Assembly: GCA_021783995.1 (NCBI GenBank)
Contig: JAJXTH010000022.1
Coordinates: 1 to 35,026 of the forward strand
Length of the DNA: 35,026 bases
Origin: Pseudomonadota bacterium
GTDB lineage: Bacteria; Pseudomonadota; Gammaproteobacteria; Burkholderiales; Gallionellaceae
Reading direction: 5' to 3'
Shown in pieces: positions 7,257-14,083 of the stretch (position 1 is the first letter of the stretch; each line of letters opens with the position of its first letter). The notes under the pieces are model-generated. The model was not told the DNA's origin. It searched no databases and saw nothing but the letters and a program-made list of their open reading frames with translations. A program made the position numbers and the translations under genes.

Positions 7257-8062
7257 ACATCTGTTTCATAGGCGGCGGCAACATGGCGGCCGCGCTGATC
7301 GGAGGCCTGTTGGGCCAGGGTTTTTCTGCTGGCGGGATCTCTGTCGTGGAGATCAGCCCGGAAAACCGCGAGCGCCTTGCCGGGGACTTCGGCGTGCGCG
7401 CAATCGAAGATCTGAAGGAAGGCATACGGGGAAGTGAAGCCATCGTTCTGGCGGTCAAGCCTCAGCAGCTTCATGAGCTGCTTCTCGATCTCGCCCCGTT
7501 GCTTGAAGATCAGCTCCTGATCTCGATTGCCGCAGGCATACGCGCAGTCGACATCGCGCGCTGGGCCGGAACAAGGGCGGTGGTGCGCGCGATGCCCAAC
7601 ACGCCTGCGCTGATTCAAAGCGGCATCGCGGGCATGTATGCGATGCCCGAGGCAAGCGCGGAACAGAGAGAACTGGCTCAGCGCATCCTATCAGCAGCGG
7701 GAGAGGTGGTATGGCTCGATGACGAGGCGATGATGGACTCGGTCACGGCCATTTCGGGCAGCGGCCCGGCCTATGTGTTCTACATGATGGAGGCGCTGCA
7801 GCAGGCTGCCATGGAGCTGGGTTTTTCTGATGAGGATGCGAGGAAGCTGAGCCTTGCAACCTTCCTTGGCGCAAGCAGGCTTGCATCCGGGAGCGCTGAT
7901 CCCGTGAACGTTCTGCGCGCCAAGGTTACCTCGAAGAACGGAACAACCGAGCGCGCACTTTCGAGCATGGAAGCCAGCCATGTGAAGCAGCACATCATCG
8001 ATGCGGCGAAAGCTGCCGCGGCACGCTCGCGCGAACTGGGCGACGAACTGGGGCGTTCGTGA
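7253..8062 (+). CDS. proC: Pyrroline-5-carboxylate reductase
   Basis: Catalyses the NAD(P)H-dependent reduction of pyrroline-5-carboxylate to proline in the cytosol. The 269-residue length equals E. coli ProC. It opens with the dinucleotide-binding motif ICFIGGGNMAAALIGGLL. VRAMPNTPALI lines the substrate site, and the conserved C-terminal block (AISGSGPAYVFYMMEAL, then VTSKNGTTERAL) is complete. The start overlaps yggS by 4 bp and the stop overlaps the yggT start, so the four genes 6555-8912 are almost certainly one transcript. Confidence 0.97.
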   Translation: MNICFIGGGNMAAALIGGLLGQGFSAGGISVVEISPENRERLAGDFGVRAIEDLKEGIRGSEAIVLAVKPQQLHELLLDLAPLLEDQLLISIAAGIRAVDIARWAGTRAVVRAMPNTPALIQSGIAGMYAMPEASAEQRELAQRILSAAGEVVWLDDEAMMDSVTAISGSGPAYVFYMMEALQQAAMELGFSDEDARKLSLATFLGASRLASGSADPVNVLRAKVTSKNGTTERALSSMEASHVKQHIIDAAKAAAARSRELGDELGRS

Positions 8063-8625
8063 TGCTGAACGAGGCGCTGGTATTCCTGTTGAATGTCGTC
8101 CTGCAGTCTTTCGCGACGATATTGCTGTTGCGTTTTCATCTGCAATGGCTGCGTGCGCCGATGCGCAACCCGATAGGCGAATTCGTGATGGCTGCGAGCG
8201 ACTTCCTGGTGCTGCGCGCGCGACGCTATATTCCGGCGGTCAGCGGATACGACACCGCGACGCTGCTTGCTGCATGGCTGGTCGAGACGGCTTATCTTGC
8301 GCTGGTTGCATGGCTGGAGAGCGGGCATCTCTTCTCGCCGCTCGGCATCCTGGTGCTGGCCGCTGTGAAGCTCCTGTCTAACAGCATCTACATCCTGATG
8401 GCAGCACTTTTCGCGCAAGCCATACTGTCCTGGATCAATCCGTATACGCCGATCGCGGCGGTGCTCAATGCGATCACCTACCGCTTTCTGCGTCCATTGC
8501 GCCGCATCGTGCCCATGCTGGGAAACATCGACCTGTCCCCCATGGTGCTTCTGGTCATCTGTCAGCTTTTGCTGATCGTGCCGATTGCGATGCTGGAAAA
8601 CCTGGCGGGCCATCTTTTCTTCTGA
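8062..8625 (+). CDS. yggT: YggT family integral membrane protein
   Basis: A 187-residue inner-membrane protein with two copies of the YggT domain, each with hydrophobic helices around a short polar segment; the second copy shows QAILSWINPYTPI and YRFLRPLRRIVPMLGNIDLSPM. YggT proteins are linked to osmotic-shock tolerance and potassium homeostasis in E. coli and to division or photosystem assembly in plastid relatives; the molecular role is unsettled. I use ATG 8062, which overlaps the proC stop as TGATG; GTG 8059 is an alternative. The stop likewise overlaps the next start (TGATG). Confidence 0.9.
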   Translation: MLNEALVFLLNVVLQSFATILLLRFHLQWLRAPMRNPIGEFVMAASDFLVLRARRYIPAVSGYDTATLLAAWLVETAYLALVAWLESGHLFSPLGILVLAAVKLLSNSIYILMAALFAQAILSWINPYTPIAAVLNAITYRFLRPLRRIVPMLGNIDLSPMVLLVICQLLLIVPIAMLENLAGHLFF

Positions 8626-8912
8626 TGTGGTATCGCACGAGCGGCGATGTGATCACGCTGACGCTTCATGTGCAGCCGGGCGCGAAGAAGAGCGGGGTCG
8701 CAGGGCTGCATGGCGATGCGCTGAAGATCAGGCTTGCCGCGCCCCCTGTCGAGGGTCGCGCAAACGAGGCGCTCTTGAAGTATGTCGCAGCAATGTTCAA
8801 TGTGCCGGTTCGCCAGGTCGAGCTAAGACAGGGCGAGCAGTCGCGCCACAAGGTCGTTTCGATCGTGGGCAGCCAAGTGGATCCGGAAAGACTGCTGGCA
8901 GAAAAAGACTGA
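8625..8912 (+). CDS. DUF167 family protein (YggU-like)
   Basis: A 95-residue cytosolic protein of the DUF167/YggU family, with the conserved core LHVQPGAKKSG, LKIRLAAPPVEGRANEALL and the late basic segment QSRHKVV. The function is unknown; the family has a compact alpha/beta fold. It overlaps yggT by one base and ends three bases before the convergent lipoprotein gene, closing the yggS-proC-yggT operon. Confidence 0.93.
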   Translation: MWYRTSGDVITLTLHVQPGAKKSGVAGLHGDALKIRLAAPPVEGRANEALLKYVAAMFNVPVRQVELRQGEQSRHKVVSIVGSQVDPERLLAEKD

Positions 8913-8914
8913 GG

Positions 8915-9235
8915 TCACCGGTGCAGCGCGCAGGAGGCGATCTGCTTGTCGCTGCGGTAGGGAGAGAATATCTGCAGCTGCCAGTTCCCTGAAAGTTTCG
9001 CACTCACCCTGGCGATGCTCGATGCGATCTTCGCGCAGGCTTCACGTCCCGCTTCATCGTCGTCGTTTTCGATCACGACGACTGCTGTGGAATTTCCCAC
9101 CTTGCACTGTCTGGCGAGGTTTGTGTCCATGATGGCCGTGCAAAGCGCAGCCTCAGCTTTCGTCGACTGATGCGCTGAGCTACCGCATCCCGTTGTCAAG
9201 ATCATTGTAGCAAGAAGAAAAGCTGTGGTTCTCAT
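8915..9235 (-). CDS. Small predicted lipoprotein
   Basis: A 106-residue product beginning with a short basic-hydrophobic signal and a lipobox ILTTGC (Cys17), so it is predicted to be lipidated and anchored in the cell envelope. The mature part is acidic in the middle (ENDDDEAGREAC) and contains several cysteines. I recognise no family beyond lipoprotein. It begins one base after the rng stop on the same strand and is therefore the last gene of the maf-rng end of a long operon, though a functional link to RNase G is not suggested by sequence. Confidence 0.72.
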   Translation of the reverse strand: MRTTAFLLATMILTTGCGSSAHQSTKAEAALCTAIMDTNLARQCKVGNSTAVVVIENDDDEAGREACAKIASSIARVSAKLSGNWQLQIFSPYRSDKQIASCALHR

Positions 9236-9236
9236 G

Positions 9237-10685
9237 CTACATCAGTATCACGTCGTACTGCGCCTGGGTGTACTGGCTTTCGACCTGCATGGAGATGGGC
9301 TTGCCGATGAAATCCGAGAGCCCTGCAAGCGTCTGTGACTCCTCTTCAAGGAAGAGGTCTATCACCTGCTGGGATGCAAGTATGCGGTATTCGCTGGCAT
9401 CGAACTGGCGCGCCTCGCGCACGATCTCGCGCAGTATCTCGTAACACACGGTCTGCGCGGTCTTGATCTCTCCCGTGCCGCCGCAGGTGGGGCAGGGCTC
9501 GCAGAGCAGGTGAGCGAGGCTTTCGCGCGTGCGCTTACGGGTCATCTCGACCAGGCCCAGAGAGGAGAAGTTGTTCACGCTGATGCGCGTGTGGTCGCGC
9601 GCAAGCGCCTTCTTGAATTCTTCGAGCACGGTATCGCGGTGCTGCTGGCTTTCCATGTCGATGAAGTCGCAGATGATGATGCCGCCCAGGTTGCGCAGGC
9701 GCAGCTGGCGGGCGATGACCTGACTGGCTTCCAGATTGGTCTTGAAGATGGTGTCGTCGAAGTTGCGCACGCCGACGAAGCCGCCTGTGTTCACGTCCAC
9801 CGTGGTCATCGCCTCTGTCTGGTCTATGATCAGGTAGCCGCCGGACTTGAGGTCGACGCGCCTCGACAGCGCGCGCTCGATTTCCTCCTCGATGTTGTAG
9901 AGGTCGAAAAGCGGCCTCACGCCCTGGTAGTGTTCTAGAAGGCCGGCTGCCTCGGCATTGTAGTTCTCGGCAAACTCGAGCATTTTTCTGTGCGTGCTGC
10001 GCGAATCGATCAGGATGCGCTCGGTGTCCGGACAGACGAAATCGCGCAGAACGCGAAGAGAGATGTCCAGTTCCTGGTACAGAAGCTCAGGCGCGCTTGC
10101 GGTCTGCGCGGCGAGTTTGAGATTGTTCCAGAGTTTTTCGAGATAGACGATATCTGCGGCGAAATGTGCTTCGTCCTTGGCTTCGGCAACGGTGCGTATG
10201 ATGTAGCCACCCTGGTGTTCGGGCGGAAGGATGGCCTGCAGCTTCGCGCGCAGCGCATCGCGCAGCTCCATGCCTTCGATGCGCTGGGATACGCCTATGC
10301 GCGTCTCCTGCGGAAGAAATACCAGGAGGCGGCCCGCGAAGCTCAACTGCGTGGTGAGCCTAGCCCCCTTGCTTCCTATCGGTTCCTTGATGACCTGAAC
10401 GAGCAGGGTCTGTCCCTCGGACAGTATCTTCTCGATCGGTTTCGCATCCTCGTTGCTGTTCTCCCAGATGTCGGCGACATGCAGAAAGGCCGAGCGTTCG
10501 AGGCCGATGTCTATGAATGCCGACTGCATGCCGGGCAGCACGCGCTTGATGCGGCCGAGATACACGTTGCCTGCGATGCCGCGATTGCTGCTGCGCTCGA
10601 TGTGCAGTTCTTGCACCACGCCAAGCTGCATCACGGCGACGCGCGTCTCCTGAGGCGTGACGTTGATCAGTATTTCTTCGCTCAT
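9237..10685 (-). CDS. rng: Ribonuclease G
   Basis: An endoribonuclease of the RNase E/G family that matures the 5' end of 16S rRNA and cuts some mRNAs. It has 482 residues from MSEEILINVTPQ (start 10685; the frame is open upstream to 10742). An S1 RNA-binding domain occupies about residues 35-115 (GNVYLGRIKRVLPGMQSAFIDIG). The magnesium-binding Asp297 (TTVDVNTGG) and Asp340 (IIICDFIDM) are present, as is the zinc-link CPTC at 398-401. It lacks the long RNase E scaffold tail. It lies 19 bp downstream of maf and one base before the lipoprotein gene. Confidence 0.96.
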   Translation of the reverse strand: MSEEILINVTPQETRVAVMQLGVVQELHIERSSNRGIAGNVYLGRIKRVLPGMQSAFIDIGLERSAFLHVADIWENSNEDAKPIEKILSEGQTLLVQVIKEPIGSKGARLTTQLSFAGRLLVFLPQETRIGVSQRIEGMELRDALRAKLQAILPPEHQGGYIIRTVAEAKDEAHFAADIVYLEKLWNNLKLAAQTASAPELLYQELDISLRVLRDFVCPDTERILIDSRSTHRKMLEFAENYNAEAAGLLEHYQGVRPLFDLYNIEEEIERALSRRVDLKSGGYLIIDQTEAMTTVDVNTGGFVGVRNFDDTIFKTNLEASQVIARQLRLRNLGGIIICDFIDMESQQHRDTVLEEFKKALARDHTRISVNNFSSLGLVEMTRKRTRESLAHLLCEPCPTCGGTGEIKTAQTVCYEILREIVREARQFDASEYRILASQQVIDLFLEEESQTLAGLSDFIGKPISMQVESQYTQAQYDVILM

Positions 10686-10704
10686 GCCGTGAAGTTTAGC
10701 AGAC

Positions 10705-11325
10705 TTATGGTGCGGGATGAGAATAGCGCTGCAGCAGTGCAACGGTTTCGAAAAGGGGCAGCCCCATTACGCCGGAGTAGCTGCCCTCCAGGCGTTCGAT
10801 GAAAGCGCCCGCCTGTCCCTGTATCGCGTAGCCGCCCGCCTTGTCTGCATATTCCCGCGTCTGGACATATCGGCGTATGCGTTCCTCGCTGAGTTTTGTG
10901 AAGCGCACGCTGGAACGTGATAGCAGCACCTCGACGCGCTGCTCCAGTGCGATGGCCACCGCGGTCAGCACCTGGTGTTCGCGCCCGGAGAATTCGCGCA
11001 GCATTTCCGCTGCATGCTTCTCGTTTTCCGGCTTGCCGTATATCCTGCCTTCCAGCGTGACCGTGGTGTCTGCGGCCAGCACGGGATGCAGGGGAAGATT
11101 GCGCGCATGAAGGATCTCGGCGCCGAAACGCGCCTTCTCCTGGCTCACACGCAGCACGTAATCCTCAGGCGGTTCGTTCTCATGCGGCGTCTCATCCACA
11201 TCGATGACGCGGGAAGGAGATGAGCGCATCAGCAGTATTTCGAAGTGGACGCCTATCTGTTTCAGCAGTTCGCGGCGCCTCGGGCTCTGCGATGCGAGGT
11301 AGATGCGTGGCTGCATGGCGCTCAT
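10705..11325 (-). CDS. maf: Maf family nucleoside triphosphate pyrophosphatase
   Basis: A house-cleaning nucleotide pyrophosphatase of 206 residues. The N-terminal signature YLASQSPRRRELL and catalytic segment VLAADTTVTLEGRIYGKP are intact, and GGYAIQGQAGAFIERLEGSYSGVMGLPL matches the YhdE-type branch that hydrolyses dTTP/UTP and modified pyrimidine nucleotides. The substrate class is inferred from family. It lies 10 bp after rlmH and upstream of rng, the usual order in betaproteobacteria. ATG 11325 or ATG 11316 could be the start. Confidence 0.94.
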   Translation of the reverse strand: MSAMQPRIYLASQSPRRRELLKQIGVHFEILLMRSSPSRVIDVDETPHENEPPEDYVLRVSQEKARFGAEILHARNLPLHPVLAADTTVTLEGRIYGKPENEKHAAEMLREFSGREHQVLTAVAIALEQRVEVLLSRSSVRFTKLSEERIRRYVQTREYADKAGGYAIQGQAGAFIERLEGSYSGVMGLPLFETVALLQRYSHPAP

Positions 11326-11335
11326 GGTGTCTGCC

Positions 11336-11806
11336 CTATTCCCTGTGATAGGGGTGATTGTGCATCAGGCTGTATGCCCGATACAACTGTTCCGCAAGCA
11401 ACACGCGCACGAACGCATGAGGCAGGGTGCATGAGGAAAGCGAGATCATCTGGTGCGCGTCTTTTTTTACCGAGTCACTTAGGCCATCTGCGCCGCCGAT
11501 GATGAATGCGACATCCTGCCCTGAGCTCATCCATTCCTGCATCAGGGCTGAGAGCCGCTTGGTACTCACCATCTCGCCGCGCTCGTCCAGCACGATGCGC
11601 CTGCAACTCTGAGGCAGCGCGCCCGTTATGCGCGTTGCCTCGGCCTCCATGATCTGTGCGGTGCTCTTTCCTGTGGTGCGCGGCTCGGGTTTGATCTCGA
11701 TGAGCTCCATCCTGGTTTCCCTGGGCATGCGCTTGGCGTATTCGCTGTAGCCTTCGGTGATCCAGTCGGGCATTTTGTGCCCGACGGATGCGATCAGCAG
11801 TCTCAT
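11336..11806 (-). CDS. rlmH: 23S rRNA (pseudouridine-1915-N3)-methyltransferase
   Basis: A SPOUT-class methyltransferase that modifies pseudouridine 1915 in helix 69 of 23S rRNA on 70S ribosomes. The 156-residue product starts MRLLIASVGHKMPDW at 11806, fixed by family alignment (the open frame extends to 11935), and has the knot region AFIIGGADGLSDSV with the C-terminal LLAEQLYRAYSLMHNHPYHRE. It overlaps the rsfS stop by 4 bp (ATGA), the classic rsfS-rlmH pair. Confidence 0.97.
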   Translation of the reverse strand: MRLLIASVGHKMPDWITEGYSEYAKRMPRETRMELIEIKPEPRTTGKSTAQIMEAEATRITGALPQSCRRIVLDERGEMVSTKRLSALMQEWMSSGQDVAFIIGGADGLSDSVKKDAHQMISLSSCTLPHAFVRVLLAEQLYRAYSLMHNHPYHRE

Positions 11807-12165
11807 TTTGATTCGGGTGCGAGCTTGGGCCGCACTGTCTGCGCCTTGCTCCAGAGTTCTTCCAGGTTGTAGTGGGCGCGGACGGCGGGCTGCATGATGT
11901 GCACCAGCACTTCGTTGAGATCCACCAGTATCCACTCTCCGGTCTCGTCGCCTTCGCGGCCGTGTATTTCCTCGCCCAGCTCCTTCAGCTTGACGACCAC
12001 GTTGTCGGCAAGCGCCTTGGTCTGGCGTGTGGAATTGGCCGACGCGATGACCATGCGGTCGAACAGCGAGCTCAGTTTGCTGGTGTCGATCACGGCGATG
12101 TCGTTGGCCTTGATGTCTTCGAGGGCGGCGATCACCGCCCTGGTCTTTTCTTCGGTATTCAGCAT
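11803..12165 (-). CDS. rsfS: Ribosomal silencing factor RsfS
   Basis: Binds uL14 on the 50S subunit and blocks subunit joining when nutrients are short. The 120-residue protein shows the family pattern: ALEDIKANDIAVIDTSKLSSLFDRMVIASANSTRQTKALAD, then GDETGEWILVDLNEVLVHIMQPAVRAHYNLEELW. The short C-terminal tail is rich in K/P. The start at 12165 overlaps the end of nadD by 7 bp and the stop overlaps rlmH by 4 bp, so nadD-rsfS-rlmH are translationally coupled. Confidence 0.96.
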   Translation of the reverse strand: MLNTEEKTRAVIAALEDIKANDIAVIDTSKLSSLFDRMVIASANSTRQTKALADNVVVKLKELGEEIHGREGDETGEWILVDLNEVLVHIMQPAVRAHYNLEELWSKAQTVRPKLAPESK

Positions 12166-12806
12166 GATTTGTACAAATTGTGTTGATGGATGTAAGTTGC
12201 GACAGGTTCCGGAAGCAGGTAGCGTATGCTGCGGCTTTCAGAAATGCGCTCCCGGATCATGGTCGCGGATATCTCGAGCCTAGGTATCGAAAGTTCAATG
12301 ATGCCGCCTGAAGGTTTTTCTGCGAGGCGGTCGACACTGCACAGCCGCCTCTGGTATTGTTCATGCAGTGTCGGCTCCATGCTGCGAGTATCGAAAGCAA
12401 AGCCCGGGCGGTAGCCCACAGCGATGTGCGCAAGGTCCAGTATTCTTTCCCATTCATGCCAGGTATGGAGCTGCAGGAATGCATCTATGCCCATCAAAAG
12501 GCAAATCGGCTGCTCGTTTCCGAGCTCGCCGCGCAATTCCTTCAGCGTGTCCACCGTATAGCACTTGTCCTGCTTCCTGACCTCGCGCTCGTCGAGAAGG
12601 AAGGCGGGCCGATCTGCGATGGCCAGCTTCACCATCTCGCATCTGTGCTGTGCCGAAACGCCAGGGGAATTCCGGTGAGGCGGGTTGCCTGCCGGGATGA
12701 AGCGGATCTGCTCCAGTCTCGCGAGTTCCAGCATTTCCTCGGCCAGCCGCAGATGGCCGTAGTGTATTGGATCGAAGGTGCCGCCCAGGATGCCGACAGG
12801 CTTCAC
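12159..12806 (-). CDS. nadD: Nicotinate-nucleotide adenylyltransferase
   Basis: Joins nicotinate mononucleotide and ATP to deamido-NAD in NAD synthesis. At 215 residues it has the nucleotidyltransferase signature GILGGTFDPIHYGHLRLAEE at the N-terminus and the late ISATMIRERI motif (the ISSTxIR equivalent). The start codon is GTG and overlaps the aceF stop as GTGA; the end overlaps rsfS by 7 bp. Being locked between pyruvate dehydrogenase and ribosome genes, it probably has no promoter of its own. Confidence 0.96.
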   Translation of the reverse strand: MKPVGILGGTFDPIHYGHLRLAEEMLELARLEQIRFIPAGNPPHRNSPGVSAQHRCEMVKLAIADRPAFLLDEREVRKQDKCYTVDTLKELRGELGNEQPICLLMGIDAFLQLHTWHEWERILDLAHIAVGYRPGFAFDTRSMEPTLHEQYQRRLCSVDRLAEKPSGGIIELSIPRLEISATMIRERISESRSIRYLLPEPVATYIHQHNLYKSC

Positions 12807-14068
12807 AGCGCCAGGCGGCGGATGTCGGACAGCACCTGCGCAAGATAGGTCGAAAAGCGCGCCGCCTGGGCGCCGTCTATCACCCGATGGTCGTAGGAAA
12901 TGGACAGCGGCAGCATCAGGCGGGGCACGAACTGGCCGTCCTGGTATACGGGCTTCATCGTTGAGCGCGACACGCCCAGGATGGCCACCTCGGGCGCGTT
13001 GATGATGGGCGTGAAGGCGGTGCCGCCTATGCCTCCAAGGCTCGAGATCGTGAAGCAGCCGCCCTGCATGTCGGCGGCGGTGATCTTCTTCTCGCGCGCC
13101 TTGGCAGAGATCTCCGAGAGCTCTTTGGCGAGCTGAACGACCCCCTTCTTGTCCACGTCCCGCAGAACAGGCACCACGAGGCCGTCCGGCGTATCGACAG
13201 CGACGCCGATGTGGAAGTAGCGCTTCAGCACCAGATTGTCTCCGCTAAGCGATGCGTTGAATCTCGGGAACTGCTGCAGCGCGGTGACCGCGGCCTTCAG
13301 CATGAACGCGAGCGGGGTGACCTTGATGTTCTGGGATGCGTATTCCGCATTGAGCTGCTTGCGGAAATCCTCCATGTCCGTGATGTCTGCCTCGTCGAAC
13401 TGCGTGACATGCGGAATGTTCACCCAGTTGCGGTGCAGGTTTGCGCCGGAAATTTTCTGGATGCGGGAAAGCGGCAAGGTTTCGATTTCGCCGTATTTCG
13501 CAAAGTCGAATGTCGGCATGTCAGCGACCTGCAGGCCGCCTCCGGTCCCGCCGCTTGCAAGCGCTGTCTTGACGAAGGACTGCACATCCTCTTTCGTCAC
13601 GCGGCCCTTTGTGCCGCTGCCTGAAACCCTGGCGATGTCCACGCCCAGCTCGCGCGCGAAGCGCCTGATCGCGGGGCTTGCGTGGCCGCCTGACGAGGTT
13701 GCTGCTTCGGCAGGTTTGGGCGGGGTTGCAACCGTGGATGGTGCCGAAGGCGCAGCCGCAGCCTGGGCAGTTGGCTCGGGGGCTTTGTCTGGAACTGTAT
13801 CGCCAGCCGTTTCCAGCACCAGGATCAGCGTGTCCTTGGAAACCTTGTCGCCGATTTCAACGTGCAATTCCTTTACGGTACCGGCATAGGGGGAAGGCAC
13901 GTCCATCGCGGCCTTGTCCGTTTCCAGCGTCAGGAGCGTGTCGTCGACGTTGATGGTGTCGCCTGGCTTCACCATCACCTCGATGACGTTGACGCCCTTG
14001 TAATCGCCGATGTCCGGCACCAGTACCTGTTTGATGCCCGCTTGGGGCTTGGTCGATGTATCTGCCAA
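12803..14068 (-). CDS. aceF: Pyruvate dehydrogenase E2, dihydrolipoamide acetyltransferase
   Basis: Transfers acetyl groups from lipoamide to CoA in the pyruvate dehydrogenase complex. The 421 residues hold a single lipoyl domain with the lipoylated Lys52 (ETDKAAMDV), an Ala/Pro-rich linker (about 90-130), a peripheral subunit-binding domain (ASPAIRRFARELGVDIARV) and the catalytic domain ending in SYDHRVIDGAQAARF, with the HxxxDG active site. E. coli AceF has three lipoyl domains; one is common elsewhere. It follows aceE after 15 bp. No lpd (E3) gene follows; the next gene is nadD, overlapping by 4 bp. Confidence 0.97.
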   Translation of the reverse strand: MADTSTKPQAGIKQVLVPDIGDYKGVNVIEVMVKPGDTINVDDTLLTLETDKAAMDVPSPYAGTVKELHVEIGDKVSKDTLILVLETAGDTVPDKAPEPTAQAAAAPSAPSTVATPPKPAEAATSSGGHASPAIRRFARELGVDIARVSGSGTKGRVTKEDVQSFVKTALASGGTGGGLQVADMPTFDFAKYGEIETLPLSRIQKISGANLHRNWVNIPHVTQFDEADITDMEDFRKQLNAEYASQNIKVTPLAFMLKAAVTALQQFPRFNASLSGDNLVLKRYFHIGVAVDTPDGLVVPVLRDVDKKGVVQLAKELSEISAKAREKKITAADMQGGCFTISSLGGIGGTAFTPIINAPEVAILGVSRSTMKPVYQDGQFVPRLMLPLSISYDHRVIDGAQAARFSTYLAQVLSDIRRLAL

Positions 14069-14083
14069 TTGTTTCTCCTGATC

